DNA of 26,631 bases from NCBI GenBank assembly GCA_002362145.1, contig DETX01000041.1:1-26631 (forward strand), in the 5' to 3' direction. The notes below the pieces were generated by a model that had not been told where the DNA came from, did no database searches, and worked only from the letters and a program-made list of their open reading frames with translations. How positions within the stretch are numbered: the stretch's first letter is position 1; each line of letters starts with the position of its first letter. Below, one piece after another: positions 24,894 through 26,631 of this stretch. This DNA comes from Clostridiales bacterium UBA3277 (GTDB taxonomy: Bacteria > Bacillota > Clostridia > Oscillospirales > Oscillospiraceae). The position numbers were made by a program, and so were the translations under genes.

Positions 24894-25039
24894 GGTCCTT
24901 CGGGACTTTCCACCGGTCGAAAAAGGGGTTTTCCTGGGTTTTGGAAACGAAATGTAACTTTTTGAAGGAGTTTGTGTCGAAATTGTGAATTCTGCCCCCA
25001 ATATTCATTCACATAGCGGTGCATATCCGGGGCAGTTTT

Positions 25040-26056
25040 CTACAGGGCCTCTCCCAGGATGGACTTGGTGGCGTAGGCGTTCAGGGACATATCCGCCGTG
25101 TTTCCGGCCAGGAATTCATAGTACGCCTGGGCGCCGATCATGGCGCCGTTGTCGCCACACAGGCTCAGCGGCGGCATATAGACCTGGGCGCTCAGCCTCT
25201 CCGCCGCCGCCAGAATGTCCCGGCGGATGCGGGAATTGGCCGCCACGCCGCCGGCCACGGCAATCTTCCGGCAGCCGGTCTGTTCCATGGCCAGCACCAC
25301 CCGGGGGACCAGGATATCGGAGACGGCGGCAGAAAAGGAGGCGCAGAGGCTGGGCGTGTCCAAGGCCTCCCCCACCTGCTCAGCATGGTGGATGAGATTC
25401 AGGGCGGCGGTCTTGAGGCCGGAAAAGCTCATATTGTAGGGGTTTTCTCCGGGCTTGCTCCGGGGCAGGGCGTATTTACGATCGTCCCCCAGCTTCGCCG
25501 CCCGGTCCAGGGCCGCGCCGCCGGGATAGGGCATTCCCAGGACCCGGGCCACCTTATCAAAGCTCTCCCCCGCCGCGTCATCCAGAGTGGTGCCCAGGAT
25601 GGCCATATCCGTATAGTCCCTGACGTCCACGATCATGGTGTGGCCGCCGGAGACCACCAGGCAGAGAAAGGGCGGCGTAAGCTCCGGGTAGGCCAGGTAA
25701 TTGGCGGCAATGTGGCCCCGGATGTGGTGCACGGGAATGAGGGGCTTTTCCAGAGCCAGGGCCGCCGCCTTGGCAAAGTTCACTCCCACCAGCACCGCGC
25801 CGATGAGCCCCGGGGCATAGGTCACCGCCACGGCGTCAATGTTCTCCCGGCCCAGGCCCGCCTTAAGAAGGGCCTGATCCGCCAGGCCGTAAATCGCCTC
25901 GATGTGCTTCCGGGAGGCAATCTCCGGCACCACGCCGCCGTAAATCTTGTGAAGGTACACCTGGGAGGCGATGCAGTCGCAGAGCACCTCCCTGCCATCC
26001 CGGACGATGGCCACAGCCGTCTCGTCACAGGAGGATTCCACGGACAATATATTCAT
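25040..26056 (-). CDS. tsaD: tRNA N6-adenosine threonylcarbamoyltransferase (TsaD)
   Basis: Transfers the threonylcarbamoyl group to A37 of tRNAs that read ANN codons, working with TsaB and TsaE. The 338-residue product has the ASKHA-fold start SVESSCDETA, the metal-binding HHIRGH motif (H111, H115), VSGGHTMIV, DDAAGESFDK and AVAGGVAANSRIR, CGDNGAMIG. The ATG at 26056 has AAGGAG 8 nt upstream; a GTG nine nt earlier lies on top of that site and is rejected. It overlaps rimI by 4 nt (ATGA), so the two are translationally coupled. Confidence 0.97.
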   Translation of the reverse strand: MNILSVESSCDETAVAIVRDGREVLCDCIASQVYLHKIYGGVVPEIASRKHIEAIYGLADQALLKAGLGRENIDAVAVTYAPGLIGAVLVGVNFAKAAALALEKPLIPVHHIRGHIAANYLAYPELTPPFLCLVVSGGHTMIVDVRDYTDMAILGTTLDDAAGESFDKVARVLGMPYPGGAALDRAAKLGDDRKYALPRSKPGENPYNMSFSGLKTAALNLIHHAEQVGEALDTPSLCASFSAAVSDILVPRVVLAMEQTGCRKIAVAGGVAANSRIRRDILAAAERLSAQVYMPPLSLCGDNGAMIGAQAYYEFLAGNTADMSLNAYATKSILGEAL

Positions 26057-26493
26057 AGGTTCCACTCCTTCCGGAGGATATCCCCATCCTCTTTGGGTCT
26101 TGAATAGTAATTTTTCCGGCAGCCCACCTTTGTAAAGCCCAGCTTCTCGTACAGGGCCTTGGCGGCGGCATTGGAGGCGCGGACCTCCAAGGTCAGGCAG
26201 CGGCTCCCCCCCTTCGCCAGAGCGGAAATCAGGGCCGTCACCAGCTTTTCGGCAATGCCCTGCCGACGGAAGTCCGGATGGACCGCCAGGTTCATCATGT
26301 CCGACTCCCCCAGCACGGTTTGAGAGCCCACGTAGCCCAGGACCCGGTCCCCTTCCACCGCCACAAGCCAGAGGGCCAGGGGATTTTCCACTTCGGAGGC
26401 AAGGCTCCTGTCATCCCAGGGAGCGGAAAAGCAGCGCTTTTCCAGATCCGCAATCTGAGAAACGTGGGCAGGTTTCATGGTTTCAATGGTCAT
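26053..26493 (-). CDS. rimI: Ribosomal protein S18-alanine N-acetyltransferase (RimI)
   Basis: A 146-residue GNAT acetyltransferase. It has the acetyl-CoA-binding pattern VHPDFRRQGIAEKL (R/QxxGxG/A loop), LEVRASNAAAKALYEKLGF and KNYYSRPKEDGDIL, which together are typical of RimI. RimI acetylates the N terminus of ribosomal protein S18 in E. coli; the target in Clostridia is less certain. It sits in the usual rimI-tsaD pair, but tsaB is not directly upstream; instead the gene starts inside the end of polA (4-nt overlap). Confidence 0.9.
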   Translation of the reverse strand: MTIETMKPAHVSQIADLEKRCFSAPWDDRSLASEVENPLALWLVAVEGDRVLGYVGSQTVLGESDMMNLAVHPDFRRQGIAEKLVTALISALAKGGSRCLTLEVRASNAAAKALYEKLGFTKVGCRKNYYSRPKEDGDILRKEWNL

Positions 26494-26631
26494 TTTGCTT
26501 CGTACCAGCTCTTTCCGTACTTCGCCTCGGCGGTGAGGGGGACCTTGAGGGCGGCCACCCGCTCCATTTCATGGCTGACCAGGGCCGCCACCGCCTCCGC
26601 CTGGGCCTCGGGGCACTCCACGATCAGCTCG
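26490..26631 (-). CDS. polA: DNA polymerase I, C-terminal end (partial)
   Basis: Only the last 47 codons are in the window; the gene continues past the right edge. The frame reads ELIVECPEAQAEAVAALVSH, then MERVAALKVPLTAEAKYG and KSWYEAK before the stop. This matches the end of family A polymerases (HDEL[IV].E, then a helix, then VPL.[VA]E...G..W..AK); the preceding Asp codon would be split by the edge. The stop overlaps the rimI start (ATGA), placing polA, rimI and tsaD in one operon. Confidence 0.85.
   Translation of the reverse strand, partial: ELIVECPEAQAEAVAALVSHEMERVAALKVPLTAEAKYGKSWYEAK

Noticed and set aside
24806..24988. A 60-codon plus-strand frame after aroQ
   Set aside because: It overlaps the operon terminator and the DnaA-box cluster, has no ribosome binding site and resembles no family I know.
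24992..25035. CTGCCCC / GGGGCAG inverted repeat as a tsaD terminator
   Set aside because: Only 7 bp with a 30-nt loop and no T-run; not convincing.
1..26631. CRISPR arrays, tRNA or rRNA genes, transposases, phage or defence genes
   Set aside because: None was found on reading both strands. PcrA and AddAB are ordinary housekeeping repair proteins here, not part of a visible defence island.

Overview
The window looks like chromosomal backbone from a GC-rich, spore-forming member of the Clostridia (Oscillospiraceae/Ruminococcaceae-like). The pointers are AddAB rather than RecBCD, a SpoIIR sporulation signal protein, strong AGGAGG-type ribosome binding sites, a type I-beta DAHP synthase, and gene neighbours typical of that group. 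No rRNA, tRNA, CRISPR array, insertion sequence or prophage was seen.

Region 1 (1-8580, mostly minus strand): the addB-addA recombination operon, then upstream spoIIR and ispE. A strong terminator hairpin sits between ispE and spoIIR and runs into the spoIIR ribosome binding site. Region 2 (8600-14380): a small DUF378 membrane protein, tandem hairpins including a perfect 20-bp palindrome, and two divergently transcribed membrane proteins: a zinc-ribbon/BIG2 protein, and a protein-kinase-like protein with an extracellular FN3 stalk. A phospholipase C-like gene paired with a VanZ-family gene follows. Region 3 (14379-16520, minus): a PcrA/UvrD helicase.

Region 4 (16636-24850, plus) is the highlight. 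It is one tightly packed eight-gene operon, aroF-tyrA-aroB-aroA-aroC-pheA-aroEK-aroQ. It encodes all seven steps of the shikimate pathway (dehydrogenase and kinase fused) plus the committed steps to tyrosine and phenylalanine. Ahead of aroF is a complete ribosome-mediated attenuator: a strong promoter, a 19-residue leader peptide with eight Phe/Tyr codons (FFFYSYYFF), an intrinsic terminator, and an upstream segment that can pair with the terminator's 5' arm as an antiterminator. The geometry predicts that stalling for charged tRNA-Phe or tRNA-Tyr turns the operon on. Such leader-peptide control is well known for proteobacterial phe/trp operons, whereas Firmicutes usually use T-boxes or protein regulators.

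Region 5 (24850-26631): a short gene-free stretch with a cluster of DnaA-box-like sequences, then tsaD, rimI and the 3' end of polA on the minus strand, all joined by 4-nt overlaps.
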